A DNA stretch of 46,302 nt from Muribaculum sp. (GTDB taxonomy: Bacteria; Bacteroidota; Bacteroidia; Bacteroidales; Muribaculaceae): positions 1 to 46,302 of the forward strand of contig JAMPAV010000011.1 of the NCBI GenBank assembly GCA_023667055.1, written 5' to 3'. Shown here piece after piece: positions 29,179 to 36,929 of this stretch (position 1 is the first letter of the stretch; the number at the start of each line of letters is the position of its first letter). A program made the position numbers and the translations under genes. The notes beneath the pieces were generated by a model. That model searched no databases. It had not been told where the DNA came from and saw nothing but the letters and a program-made list of their open reading frames with translations.

Positions 29179-31146
29179 GTGGTTAGCGTCAACAACCTGA
29201 CAATGGAATTCTCTGCGCGTCCGATTTTTTCGGACGCCAGCTTTGTCATAAATAAAAATGACAAAATCGGACTTGCCGGTAAAAATGGTGCCGGCAAGTC
29301 AACGATGCTAAAGATTATCGCCGGGATTCAGCAGCCAACATCCGGCAGCGTTTCCAAACCATCGGAAGTGACAATTGGTTATCTACCCCAGCAGATGAAA
29401 CTGGCTGATGACACATCCATCATCAACGAGGCAAAGAAGGCTTTTGCCCACATTGATGAACACAAAGCAAAACTGGATGAACTCAACCATCAACTCGCCA
29501 CTCGCACCGACTATGAAAGCGACTCATACGCCGAACTTATAGAGAATATAGAGTATCTCAACGACAGATTAGCTATGGAAGGTGCCGACAACATGGAGGC
29601 AGAGGTTGAGAAGACGCTAATGGGACTTGGTTTCAACCGTGAGGATTTCAACCGACCAACGTCGGAATTTTCCGGAGGCTGGCGCATGCGTGTGGAACTT
29701 GCCAAGATACTTCTACGCAAACCGGATCTGCTACTTCTCGACGAGCCTACCAATCACCTTGATATCGAATCAATACAGTGGTTGGAGCAATTCCTTCAGA
29801 CGAAGGCTCGCGCCGTTATGCTCGTGAGTCATGACCGAGCTTTCCTTGACAATGTGACACGACGCACCATAGAGATATCCTGCGGTAAAATTTATGACTA
29901 CAAAGTCAGTTATACCCCATATACTGAACTTCGTAAGGAAAGGGTCGAACAGCAGATGCGAGCCTATCAAAACCAGCAGAAGGAGATTGCCGACATAAAA
30001 GCATTCATCGAGAGGTTTCGCTATCAGGCCACCAAGGCAATCCAAGTGCAAAGCCGCATAAAGCAGTTGGAAAAGATTGTGCCAATAGAGGTTGACGAGG
30101 TCGATAACTCGCGACTTCATCTCAAATTTCCGCCGGCACCACGTTCGGGAGATTTCCCCCTTATTCTGGAAGATGTGGGAAAGGCTTACGGCGACCATCA
30201 AGTGTTTGACCATGCAGATTTCCGTATTCGGAGAGGTGAGAAAGTAGCTTTTGTCGGCAAAAATGGTGAAGGCAAATCCACGCTCGTCAAATGCATCATG
30301 GGAGAAATTGATTTCACCGGGACTCTCAAACTCGGACACAATGTAAAAATCGGTTATTTTGCACAAAACCAGGCACAACTGCTTGACGAAAACCAGACTG
30401 TCTTTGAGACCATCGACAATGTGGCGGTCGGAGATATCCGACTCAAGATTCGTGATATACTCGGAGCTTTCATGTTTGGAGGAGAAGCTTCCGACAAGAA
30501 GGTAAAGGTGCTTTCAGGGGGTGAGAAAACCAGACTTGCAATGATAAAATTGCTTCTTGAACCGGTCAATTTCCTTATTCTCGATGAACCCACCAACCAC
30601 CTTGACCTAAAGACAAAGGATATACTGAAAGAAGCAATCAAGGCTTTCGATGGCACTGTTATAGTAGTGAGCCATGACCGAGATTTTCTTGACGGCCTTG
30701 TTGAAAAGGTGTATGAATTTGGAGGTGGCAAGGTGAGAGAAAATCTCGGAGGAATCTACGACTTCCTGCGATCCAAAAACTTGCAAAATCTGCGCGAACT
30801 CGAACTTTCAAAATCTCCCTCTAATAATGGTACAAAATCTTCCCAACCCATTTCCGGTGACTATGATAATGCGGATTCCGAACAGTCTAAAATTCAGATA
30901 AAGGCTTTATCATACGCCGAACAAAAGGCAAGAGAAAAGACCTTGAGGAAAGCCGAGAAGAAAGTTAAAGATACCGAAGCAGAGATATCTCGTCTTGAGA
31001 AATTGCAAAAAGAAATAGAGACAAAGATTTCAGCCGGAGACACTACTCCGGAAACCCTTGAAGCATACGCCAAGTCACAAAAAGACTTGGAAAACGGCAT
31101 GTCACTTTGGGAACTTGCCACCATTGAACTCGATGAACTTAAATAA
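29179..31146 (+). CDS. ABC-F family ATPase
   Basis: Soluble protein with two ABC cassettes and no membrane part, 655 aa, of the ribosome-associated ABC-F group. First cassette: GLAGKNGAGKSTML, FSGGWRMRVELA, LLLLDEPTNHLD. A linker rich in Arg and Gln (about 250-300, RYQATKAIQVQSRIKQLE) is the P-site tRNA interaction motif region. Second cassette: FVGKNGEGKSTLV, LSGGEKTRLAMIK, FLILDEPTNHLD. A C-terminal coiled coil (about 565-655) follows. Start is GTG at 29179, giving MVSVNNLTMEF; no upstream ATG fits. Probably a translation factor rather than an antibiotic-resistance protein, but the subfamily is not certain. Confidence 0.9.
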   Translation: MVSVNNLTMEFSARPIFSDASFVINKNDKIGLAGKNGAGKSTMLKIIAGIQQPTSGSVSKPSEVTIGYLPQQMKLADDTSIINEAKKAFAHIDEHKAKLDELNHQLATRTDYESDSYAELIENIEYLNDRLAMEGADNMEAEVEKTLMGLGFNREDFNRPTSEFSGGWRMRVELAKILLRKPDLLLLDEPTNHLDIESIQWLEQFLQTKARAVMLVSHDRAFLDNVTRRTIEISCGKIYDYKVSYTPYTELRKERVEQQMRAYQNQQKEIADIKAFIERFRYQATKAIQVQSRIKQLEKIVPIEVDEVDNSRLHLKFPPAPRSGDFPLILEDVGKAYGDHQVFDHADFRIRRGEKVAFVGKNGEGKSTLVKCIMGEIDFTGTLKLGHNVKIGYFAQNQAQLLDENQTVFETIDNVAVGDIRLKIRDILGAFMFGGEASDKKVKVLSGGEKTRLAMIKLLLEPVNFLILDEPTNHLDLKTKDILKEAIKAFDGTVIVVSHDRDFLDGLVEKVYEFGGGKVRENLGGIYDFLRSKNLQNLRELELSKSPSNNGTKSSQPISGDYDNADSEQSKIQIKALSYAEQKAREKTLRKAEKKVKDTEAEISRLEKLQKEIETKISAGDTTPETLEAYAKSQKDLENGMSLWELATIELDELK

Positions 31147-31189
31147 TTTTGAGTCTTGAATGTTGAATCATTTTATCAAAGTATCCGAC

Positions 31190-31213
31190 ATTCAAAATTC
31201 AAAATTCAAAATT
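31190..31213 (+). repeat. heptameric ATTCAAA repeat before the M13 peptidase
   Basis: Three perfect tandem ATTCAAA units and a partial fourth lead directly into the TTG start codon of the next gene. Confidence 0.85.
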
Positions 31214-33173
31214 GAAAAAAGTGGACTTAAATAATTTTGACAATTCAGTCTCTCCTAAGGAAGACTTCTATCAATACTGCAATGGCGGATGGATGAAAAC
31301 CCATCCCCTCACTCCTGAATATTCACGTTTCGGTATGTTTGACATGATGCGCGAAAATGCACGTGAACGGCTAAAGGATCTTGTCCTTAATCTTTCAACT
31401 CATGCAGATGCCAAAACACCCGGTACGATAGCCCAAAAGGTCAGCGACCTCTATTCTATGGGTATGGATGAAAAAAGATTGAATGAGGAAGGAGCGTCTC
31501 CCCTAAAGCCACTGCTCAGGAAAATTGCAGAAGCCGACACTGATACAGGTCTTGCATCACTCCTTGCCTGGCAACATGGAGGAGTGGGAAGCAGTTTCTT
31601 TGGTAGTGGAGTAGGTACCGATGCCATGAATTCAGACATTAATATACTTCATATAGGAGAAGTGGGTCTGGGACTTGGCGACAGGGATTACTATCTTGAA
31701 AAAAATGAACAGACCGAGAAAATCGTCGATGCATATCACGCATACGTGATCCGCGTGATGGAACTTATCGGATACGACGAGGAAGCCAGAAATCGTGTTT
31801 GGGATGCAGTGATTAAAATCGAGACGGAGTTCGCCAAAAACATCATGCCACGCGAGCAACGCCGCAATCCGCATGCCAGATACAATATTCTCACCATTGA
31901 TGAAATAAAGACGAGATTCAGCAAATTCGACTGGGATACGTATTTCACTGGTCTTGGTCTGGCAAGTGTGGATAAAGCCAATTTCTCGAACCCGGCTTTC
32001 ACTGACTTTCTGATGAACTTTATTCCAACACTGACAAGCCAGGAGATAAAAGACTACATGACATTTGAGACTGTCAACGATGCCACCAATCTTCTTAGTG
32101 ATGATTTTATCAACGCAAGCTTTGAGCTTTATGACCGGACAATGTGTGGCAAGGAGGAACTTGAACCTCGCTGGAAACGCGCCATGTCCATTCCAAACTC
32201 TATGCTCGGAGAAGCTGTCGGGAAATTATATGTGGAAAAATATTTCTCGGAAGAGAACAAGGAATACATGAAGAACCTCGTGCATAATCTTATCAAAGCA
32301 CTTGGAAAGCACATTGATAATTTGCCATGGATGAGCGATGAAACCAAAGCCAAGGCTCAAGAAAAGCTTTCAACATTTGTAGTTAAAATCGGGTATCCCG
32401 ACAAATGGAAAGATTACTCCGAAATAACTGTAGATCCGGAAAAATCATATCTTGAAAATGTACTTGAAGCCTCCCGATGGTATGTGAAAGACAATTACGC
32501 AAAATTCAACAAACCGGTTGACAAGGATGAATGGCACATGACCCCCCAGACTGTCAACGCATACTACAATCCCACGACCAATGAAATATGTTTTCCGGCA
32601 GCTATACTGCAACCACCGTATTTCGATCCCGACTCTGATGACGCACAAAACTATGGAGCCATTGGCGTGATTATAGGTCATGAGATGACACATGGATTCG
32701 ATGATAGCGGCCGTCAGTTTGACAAGAATGGCAACCTTACAGACTGGTGGACACCGGAAGACGCAGAACGTTTCAAGACACTTGCCGACAAGCTTGTTGG
32801 TCAGTTTGATGCTATAGAGGTGGCTCCGGGTGTGAAAGCCAACGGTCAGTTTACTCTCGGTGAGAATATTGCTGATCAGGGAGGACTGCGTGTGGCACTA
32901 ACGGCATTCCTTGATGCTTCATCACACTCTGTGATAAATTATGTGGATGGGTTCTCCCCTATCCAGCAATTCTATATCGCATACGCCAATGTATGGGCCG
33001 GAAACATCCGAGAAGAGGAAATAAAGACCCGTACTAAGACGGACCCGCACTCTTTGGGAAGACTTCGAGTTAATGCTACTCTCCGCAACATTGATCAGTT
33101 TTTCAAAGCTTTCGGCATCACTTCTGAAGATGCAATGTGGAGAGCACCGGAAGAACGAGTGACAATTTGGTAA
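31212..33173 (+). CDS. pepO: M13-family zinc metallopeptidase (PepO-like)
   Basis: Neprilysin-family endopeptidase, 653 aa. The N-terminal lid begins SPKEDFYQYCNGGWMKTHPL. Substrate motif NAYYNPTTNEICFPA, zinc site VIIGHEMTHGFDDSG (HExxH) and third ligand GENIADQGGLRVA are all present; the protein ends near RVTIW as usual. The best start is TTG at 31212: in-frame stop TGA at 31164-31166, no ATG in between, and the next Met lies inside the domain. The result has no signal peptide, though Bacteroidetes M13 enzymes are often exported lipoproteins. GTG at 31221 is an alternative start. Confidence 0.93.
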   Translation: MKKVDLNNFDNSVSPKEDFYQYCNGGWMKTHPLTPEYSRFGMFDMMRENARERLKDLVLNLSTHADAKTPGTIAQKVSDLYSMGMDEKRLNEEGASPLKPLLRKIAEADTDTGLASLLAWQHGGVGSSFFGSGVGTDAMNSDINILHIGEVGLGLGDRDYYLEKNEQTEKIVDAYHAYVIRVMELIGYDEEARNRVWDAVIKIETEFAKNIMPREQRRNPHARYNILTIDEIKTRFSKFDWDTYFTGLGLASVDKANFSNPAFTDFLMNFIPTLTSQEIKDYMTFETVNDATNLLSDDFINASFELYDRTMCGKEELEPRWKRAMSIPNSMLGEAVGKLYVEKYFSEENKEYMKNLVHNLIKALGKHIDNLPWMSDETKAKAQEKLSTFVVKIGYPDKWKDYSEITVDPEKSYLENVLEASRWYVKDNYAKFNKPVDKDEWHMTPQTVNAYYNPTTNEICFPAAILQPPYFDPDSDDAQNYGAIGVIIGHEMTHGFDDSGRQFDKNGNLTDWWTPEDAERFKTLADKLVGQFDAIEVAPGVKANGQFTLGENIADQGGLRVALTAFLDASSHSVINYVDGFSPIQQFYIAYANVWAGNIREEEIKTRTKTDPHSLGRLRVNATLRNIDQFFKAFGITSEDAMWRAPEERVTIW

Positions 33174-33203
33174 ATCTCAACTTATACAAAACAAATAAAA
33201 AAT

Positions 33204-33227
33204 GGTAGCGAACCACAATTCGCTACC
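33204..33227 (-). terminator. terminator of mgsA (and stem after pepO)
   Basis: GGTAGCGAA and TTCGCTACC are perfect 9-bp arms around a 6-base loop. The minus-strand side continues into a T-rich tract, so it fits termination of mgsA best. Confidence 0.75.
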
Positions 33228-33271
33228 TGATAAAAAATATTTGTTTAAGTTTTGAGATGAAACATCATTGC

Positions 33272-33718
33272 TCAGTTTCTTATAAATGTTGTATATAATT
33301 GTTCCATAGGCATATAATCAGGATCTTGCAGCAATTTGCTCGATAGCATCAGATCTGCGCTGATTCGGTTGCATGCGATTGGCACATTGTGTAAGCGACA
33401 CTGACGCAGCAACATTTGAATGTCCGCCTCATGAGGCTGTGGATTCAGATCGTCTATAAGAAAGACTGCAAGGTCAATTTCATTTCTGACAACTTTGGCC
33501 GCAATCTCGGCATCTCCACCGAGGGGACCAGAATTCATGCATTCGAGATCAACATCAACTCCAATTTCTTCAAGAGCTTTACGCACAAGCCCTCCTGTTG
33601 TCCCGGTGCAAATTAATCTATGCCTTGACAGATATTCTGCATTAAATTTAGCCCAATCCACCATATCTGCTTTACGGGCATCGTGTGCTACAAGCGCAAT
33701 AGTAAGCTTTGTTTTCAT
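33272..33718 (-). CDS. mgsA: methylglyoxal synthase
   Basis: Converts dihydroxyacetone phosphate to methylglyoxal, a bypass of lower glycolysis; 148 aa, close to the usual 150. ALVAHDARKADMVDW has the phosphate-binding and Asp/Lys residues, and CTGTTGGLV plus MNSGPLGGDAEIAA and FLIDDLNPQPHEADI are signature blocks that include catalytic Asp residues. A single gene, convergent with pepO. Confidence 0.96.
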   Translation of the reverse strand: MKTKLTIALVAHDARKADMVDWAKFNAEYLSRHRLICTGTTGGLVRKALEEIGVDVDLECMNSGPLGGDAEIAAKVVRNEIDLAVFLIDDLNPQPHEADIQMLLRQCRLHNVPIACNRISADLMLSSKLLQDPDYMPMEQLYTTFIRN

Positions 33719-33947
33719 AGTGTTAAAATATTTGAAAAATATGTTTTACAACATAAAAACACCCTCATGAACGAAAAAGTTCAAAACTACGTGAAAACAG
33801 TAATATGAGTACGACGTGCCTTCAGATAAGCCGAAAGAGTCTTCTTGTAGATTCGTTTGTTGTCAAACTCTATTGATAGAACGTATTTTTACTTATCAAG
33901 ATAGAAGCTGGTCTGTGTCAACAGTACTGCAATAATCTCGAATCTCT

Positions 33948-34154
33948 TTATTTATAAATGGCGCCGTTGTAAATACAGCTGTCCTTACTGCAAGGAGTCG
34001 AGTTACATTGCTTGACCGGGTTCCAGTGCTGCCTCTTTATTGCACCTTTGAGCAGTTTTGTGACATTGATGTACTTGGTCTCCCCATCCTGATAGAGCCT
34101 TAGTCTGAGCTGGAACCCCTTCGTTCCGAACCGTTGGTAATTGACTTTGATCAT
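33948..34154 (-). pseudogene. truncated tyrosine recombinase, N-terminal arm-binding domain only
   Basis: About 49 residues match the start of Bacteroides-type integrases (MIKVNYQRFGTKGFQLRLRL, then YINVTKLLKG, then HWNPVKQ). The reading then leaves the family and stops at codon 69, so the core-binding and catalytic domains are missing. It lies on the chromosomal side of the tRNA fragment, so it is probably a relic of an older insertion rather than the integrase of the present element. Confidence 0.65.
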
Positions 34155-34272
34155 TACGTTGCTTTTTATCAGTTACAAATACGGCTGATTTCATATCACA
34201 AATCATGTACATCGGTAACTGGAAAAGCCGGATACTGCATTTTGATGCCTTCGGTGTACTGGGTAACGTCGC

Positions 34273-34298
34273 GATAAAGGTAGGCTTATACCTTTATC
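34273..34298. repeat. perfect 10-bp hairpin
   Basis: GATAAAGGTA and TACCTTTATC with a 6-base loop. No T-run follows on either strand. Confidence 0.7.
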
Positions 34299-34315
34299 AA
34301 TCATTTAAATGAAAT

Positions 34316-34355
34316 AACAGCAATTCACACTTGGTGTACAGTGTAAATTGCTGTT
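34316..34355. repeat. 16-bp inverted repeat next to the tRNA fragment
   Basis: Arms 34316-34331 and 34340-34355 pair with one mismatch around 8 bases. It starts 18 bp after the previous hairpin and ends 10 bp before the tRNA-like sequence. Terminator-like in shape but without a T-run. Confidence 0.65.
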
Positions 34356-34365
34356 AATCAGATTG

Positions 34366-34410
34366 TGGAGCATATCGGACTCGAACCGACCACCTCTTGA
34401 CTGCCAGTCA
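34366..34410 (-). tRNA. 3' half of a tRNA gene, probable attachment-site duplicate
   Basis: On the minus strand this reads anticodon loop CTGGCAG, stem TCAAG, variable loop AGGTG, T arm GTCGG-TTCGAGT-CCGAT, acceptor strand ATGCTCC and discriminator A. The loop would give anticodon GGC (Ala). The 5' strand of the anticodon stem (expected CTTGA) reads CTTGTGA, and no D arm or 5' acceptor strand follows, so the gene is only half present. This is the usual mark left where an element has recombined into a tRNA 3' end. The element then lies to the right. Confidence 0.6.
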
Positions 34411-34468
34411 CAAGGTATTACTCCTTAAGAAAGTAAATTTTAATCAATTAAGGCAATACTTAATTTAA

Positions 34469-34490
34469 GGGTACAACATTGGGTACAACA
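34469..34490. repeat. direct repeat GGGTACAACA x2
   Basis: Two identical 10-mers spaced 2 bp (34469-34478 and 34481-34490) lie between the tRNA fragment and the next stop codon. Position suits integrase arm-binding sites. Confidence 0.5.
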
Positions 34491-34498
34491 ATCGACTG

Positions 34499-35128
34499 TT
34501 AATCATCGATTTCATCTACCCATTTGATCGGGAGATTTTCAAATACTGCATATTGAGTGCCCATGTTGTTGGTATTTTGAAGTCCCAATGACATATATTT
34601 GATATACTGAGCGTCCGAATTATATTTTTTTATCTCCAGTTCTATGGTTAATGGAACATTTACATGATGATTTATTGTCTCATTACTTAGGTTATCAGAA
34701 ACACCATTGATTGTCATCTTGTGACGTTCTTTGCCATTATATCCGGTGCCAAATTCATCAATAATTTCATTGCCTCTGCAATAATATGTTTTTCTAATAT
34801 CTTCATCGCCAACGTTTTCCACTGTCATAGTGACGTGTATTGTGTTAGTGCTTTTGTCTCCAGTGACCTCAAGGACACGGTATTCTATATTGTCAAAAAT
34901 CTTTGCCTTTGCTATCGTTGGAGTTAATTTCAGGTTCTTTTTGAGAGCAAGATTTTGAGCGAGAACGGCATCAAGGTCGGAAGAGATTTTGGCAAGCTGC
35001 TGGGATTGGGTATTGACAGTTGCTTCCAAGTTGGTAATCCTTGAGAGAGCTTGTTCCAGTGTCTCGGACTGGGCGAATCCAGCCACTGATATTAATGTGG
35101 CAAGGATAAAAGCTAAAAATTGTTTCAT
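34499..35128 (-). CDS. exported protein with coiled coil and beta-rich domain
   Basis: 209 aa, not recognised by name. Signal peptide residues 1-19 (MKQFLAFILATLISVAGFA, cut before QSE). A heptad coiled coil follows (about 22-70, ALSRITNLEATVNTQSQQL onward). The C-terminal domain (about 75-205) is rich in beta strands and reminiscent of DUF4352-like immunoglobulin folds (VTMTVENVGDEDIRK). It follows the repressor gene by 23 bp on the same strand, so it is probably expressed with it in the integrated state, a lysogenic-conversion-like position. Function unknown. Confidence 0.7.
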   Translation of the reverse strand: MKQFLAFILATLISVAGFAQSETLEQALSRITNLEATVNTQSQQLAKISSDLDAVLAQNLALKKNLKLTPTIAKAKIFDNIEYRVLEVTGDKSTNTIHVTMTVENVGDEDIRKTYYCRGNEIIDEFGTGYNGKERHKMTINGVSDNLSNETINHHVNVPLTIELEIKKYNSDAQYIKYMSLGLQNTNNMGTQYAVFENLPIKWVDEIDD

Positions 35129-35151
35129 AATGGTGTCTGTTTATGTATTTG

Positions 35152-35673
35152 TTATTTTGAATTCAAGTCGGCTATACGTTCCTTAAGTTCAGTAACGCGC
35201 TCTTTAAGTTCGGCAATGCGTTCGTTCGATTCGTTGATACGCTTCTCCTGACTTTTCTCAGTTTTCTTCATTTGGCAGATGACATCTTCTTTGTGTACTA
35301 ACTTACCTTTAAGGTTTTCCACTTCTTTTTCAAGATCACGGATGCGCTTGTCATCTTCAGGGCAAGGTTCGTAGAATGTTCCGGTCCGAAGATCTGCATG
35401 ATCTCCGACTTTTTCTATCTGCTGGTTGTTGCCACCAGAGTTAGATTGGTTAAACTTTGTTGGAGAGTTCAACATTTCTCCTTCACCAGTCTTTAACCAT
35501 TGTATATTTAGTTGTGGATAAGCATCCGAAATTCGCTTAAAAGTCGTTGAGTAACTTTTTAAAGATAATTTTGATCCAAGCCCTTGACCTATTCCACAAT
35601 CCCTTTCGAATTGTCTCATTGGAATATTTATGTGTTTCAAAAACTTATTTAATCTTTCTTGAATTTCTTCCAT
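35152..35673 (-). CDS. HTH repressor with C-terminal coiled coil
   Basis: 173 aa. Residues 1-70 resemble the N-terminal DNA-binding domain of Bacteroidetes phage CI-like repressors: NIPMRQFERDCGIGQGLGSK, then FKRISDAYPQLNIQWLKTGEGEML. Instead of a peptidase domain, the C-terminal third is a leucine-heptad coiled coil (about 110-173, RIAELKERVTELKERIADL), likely for oligomerisation. It is divergent from the element operon and next to the palindrome at 35703, its probable operator. No LexA-type cleavage motif is visible, so release must come by another route, for example the Bro-N protein at 42712. Confidence 0.75.
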   Translation of the reverse strand: MEEIQERLNKFLKHINIPMRQFERDCGIGQGLGSKLSLKSYSTTFKRISDAYPQLNIQWLKTGEGEMLNSPTKFNQSNSGGNNQQIEKVGDHADLRTGTFYEPCPEDDKRIRDLEKEVENLKGKLVHKEDVICQMKKTEKSQEKRINESNERIAELKERVTELKERIADLNSK

Positions 35674-35693
35674 TTGTTAAAATATATTAAAAT

Positions 35694-35722
35694 TTCAACA
35701 CTAATGTTGAATATTCAACATT
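35694..35722. promoter_or_regulatory. repressor operator: 20-bp perfect palindrome plus extra half-site
   Basis: AATGTTGAATATTCAACATT (35703-35722) is its own reverse complement. A further TTCAACA at 35694-35700 faces the palindrome's TGTTGAA with a 4-bp spacer, giving three half-sites in a row. The HTH gene is 30 bp away, and the -33 element of the rightward promoter lies inside. Confidence 0.75.
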
Positions 35723-35737
35723 TTATTCTTACCTTTG
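35707..35737 (+). promoter_or_regulatory. rightward promoter of the element operon
   Basis: TTG (35707-35709, within the palindrome), 20 bases, TACCTTTG (35730-35737). Repressor bound to the palindrome would block the -33 element. Confidence 0.75.
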
Positions 35738-35738
35738 C

Positions 35739-35800
35739 ATATCGGTTTTAAAATTCAGAAAAACGGATATAGCAAAGGGGATGGCGAAACTTTCGCTATC
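35739..35800 (+). ncRNA. structured 5' leader of the element operon
   Basis: Two hairpins in a leader of about 140 bases. The first is at 35739-35770 (11-bp arms with one mismatch, ATATCGGTTTT / AAAACGGATAT). The second is at 35780-35800 (GATGGCG / CGCTATC with one G-U). The first starts almost at the predicted transcription start. No known riboswitch was recognised. Confidence 0.45.
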
Positions 35801-35881
35801 TTACATAATACCAACTGCAAAGTTAGTCGTTTCCTTGCTATTTTCCAAATAAAAAAATAATTAATTTTAAAATGAAGAGTT

Positions 35882-36097
35882 ATGAAGATAACAAGAGACT
35901 ATATCATGAAACTTCCTCCGGGAGCAATGCTCACGATGTTTTGCAGTGATGCAGCAAACCTTGATTCGGTGTATCAAATGTCATTAAAAGCCAAAAAGTT
36001 GAATGGTTTGACTGATCAAGATATTAGAATTAAGAGATTTGCAAGGGAACTGAAGGTGGAAGTTGAAAGAAAGGAGGTGACCAATGAGCCTTCTTAA
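35882..36097 (+). CDS. small element protein, 71 aa
   Basis: First gene of the rightward operon, not recognised. Its middle is hydrophobic-polar mixed (GAMLTMFCSDAANLDSVYQM) and its C-terminus is basic and charged (RFARELKVEVERKEV). It starts at ATG 35882. The 3' end encodes the Shine-Dalgarno sequence of the next gene and overlaps it by 14 bp, a coupling that supports it being real. Confidence 0.6.
   Translation: MKITRDYIMKLPPGAMLTMFCSDAANLDSVYQMSLKAKKLNGLTDQDIRIKRFARELKVEVERKEVTNEPS
36070..36082 (+). promoter_or_regulatory. near-perfect Shine-Dalgarno site
   Basis: AAAGGAGGTGACC ends 1 bp before the ATG at 36084. Full pairing to the 16S 3' end is unusual, since most Bacteroidetes genes, including the others here, lack such a site. 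Confidence 0.65.
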
Positions 36098-36290
36098 AGC
36101 ACCGGAAATAGACATTAATGCTTGGTATCCTATAGGTAAAGCTGCCAAACTTATTGGAATTAACAGGTGTACTCTTCTTTCAGCCGCACAAAAAGGCCGG
36201 CGCAATGGAGGTATAGACTATAAGGTTGGCAGAAACACTCGCAAGAAGTTTTCCGGCAAGGAATTATTGAGGTTTTACAACGAAATGTAG
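36084..36290 (+). CDS. excisionase/MerR-like HTH protein
   Basis: 68 aa, basic. The stretch YPIGKAAKLIGINRCTLLSAAQKG has a helix-turn-helix like that of excisionases and helix_turn_helix_17 proteins, and a basic wing follows (YKVGRNTRKKFSGKELLRFY). It overlaps the previous gene and has the strongest ribosome binding site in the window. Likely a DNA-bending or regulatory factor of the element, for example an excisionase; that role is inferred. Confidence 0.7.
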   Translation: MSLLKAPEIDINAWYPIGKAAKLIGINRCTLLSAAQKGRRNGGIDYKVGRNTRKKFSGKELLRFYNEM

Positions 36291-36300
36291 TATCTGGAAA

Positions 36301-36561
36301 ATGATATTAGACGGTATTGATATAACAAAGGAGATAAAGACCATAGAAGTTCCGGATAATGACTATCTCCCTTTTGTGCCTGTGATGTCATCGCTTCGCG
36401 ACATGGAAGTCGGGGCTATAATGCTATGGCCACTGAAGAAAGCGAATACTGTCAAACAAACTGTAATGAAGCTTAACCGCGATACCAACAGACGATATAA
36501 ATACACATCTGACAACACTTATATAAAAGTATGCCGGTTTGCTGATGTGCAAAAATCCTAA
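36301..36561 (+). CDS. hypothetical element protein, 86 aa
   Basis: Not recognised. Soluble, mixed charge, with a basic C-terminal half (MKLNRDTNRRYKYTSDN). It is 10 bp after the HTH gene and 25 bp before the next, so it sits within the operon. Confidence 0.6.
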   Translation: MILDGIDITKEIKTIEVPDNDYLPFVPVMSSLRDMEVGAIMLWPLKKANTVKQTVMKLNRDTNRRYKYTSDNTYIKVCRFADVQKS

Positions 36562-36586
36562 ATCAGACAACCATAATATTTACGAA

Positions 36587-36907
36587 ATGAATATGATTAG
36601 CAAAATAAAGAAAACAGTATATTTCAAGCATTTCTGCGACCTTTCACGTCGTGCGAAACAACAAAATCTTATAAACACTGTTGGAGTATCCGGTTTCGGT
36701 GTATATCTGATGCTGCTTGAACTTTTAGCAGCTTCAGACAACGGTCAATATCCATACGACCTCGAGATATTGGAATATCAATTGAACAGCAACCGCGAAC
36801 TTGTCAAGTCCGTAATATGCGACTTCGACCTTTTTGTTGTCGATAAAGGAAACAATACATTTGAGGCCAATGATCCTCTCAATGAGTTTGGCATCAGACG
36901 TAAATAA
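36587..36907 (+). CDS. DUF4373/Lin1244-like protein, short paralogue
   Basis: 106 aa from ATG 36587. The fragment YFKHFCDLSRRAKQQNL...GVSGFGVYLMLLELLAAS resembles the winged-helix N-domain of Lin1244/Lin1753 (DUF4373) proteins, as does the next gene (LGTLAYGVYYILLERL). It lacks the basic C-terminal region of the longer paralogue. Tandem duplication followed by shortening is likely. Alternative start: ATG 36593. Confidence 0.6.
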   Translation: MNMISKIKKTVYFKHFCDLSRRAKQQNLINTVGVSGFGVYLMLLELLAASDNGQYPYDLEILEYQLNSNRELVKSVICDFDLFVVDKGNNTFEANDPLNEFGIRRK

Positions 36908-36929
36908 TCAACGTTTTAAATCGTACGCC

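Larger units (their letters stand above)
33719..34498. other. 780-bp accessory junction without intact genes
   Basis: Holds an integrase fragment, two adjacent hairpins, a tRNA 3' half and a GGGTACAACA direct repeat, listed separately. The part at 33778-33880 can be read on the minus strand as about 33 sense codons ending in TAG (KYVLSIEFDN onward, containing KKTLSAYLKARRTH). It may be the tail of another decayed gene, but I cannot name it. Confidence 0.6.

Noticed and set aside
34003..34212. 69-codon minus-strand frame overlapping the integrase fragment
   Set aside because: Only the other frame (33948-34154) resembles an integrase; a shift between the two cannot restore the missing domains.
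34366..34410. Complete tRNA-Ala gene
   Set aside because: The D arm, 5' acceptor strand and a proper 5' anticodon stem are absent.
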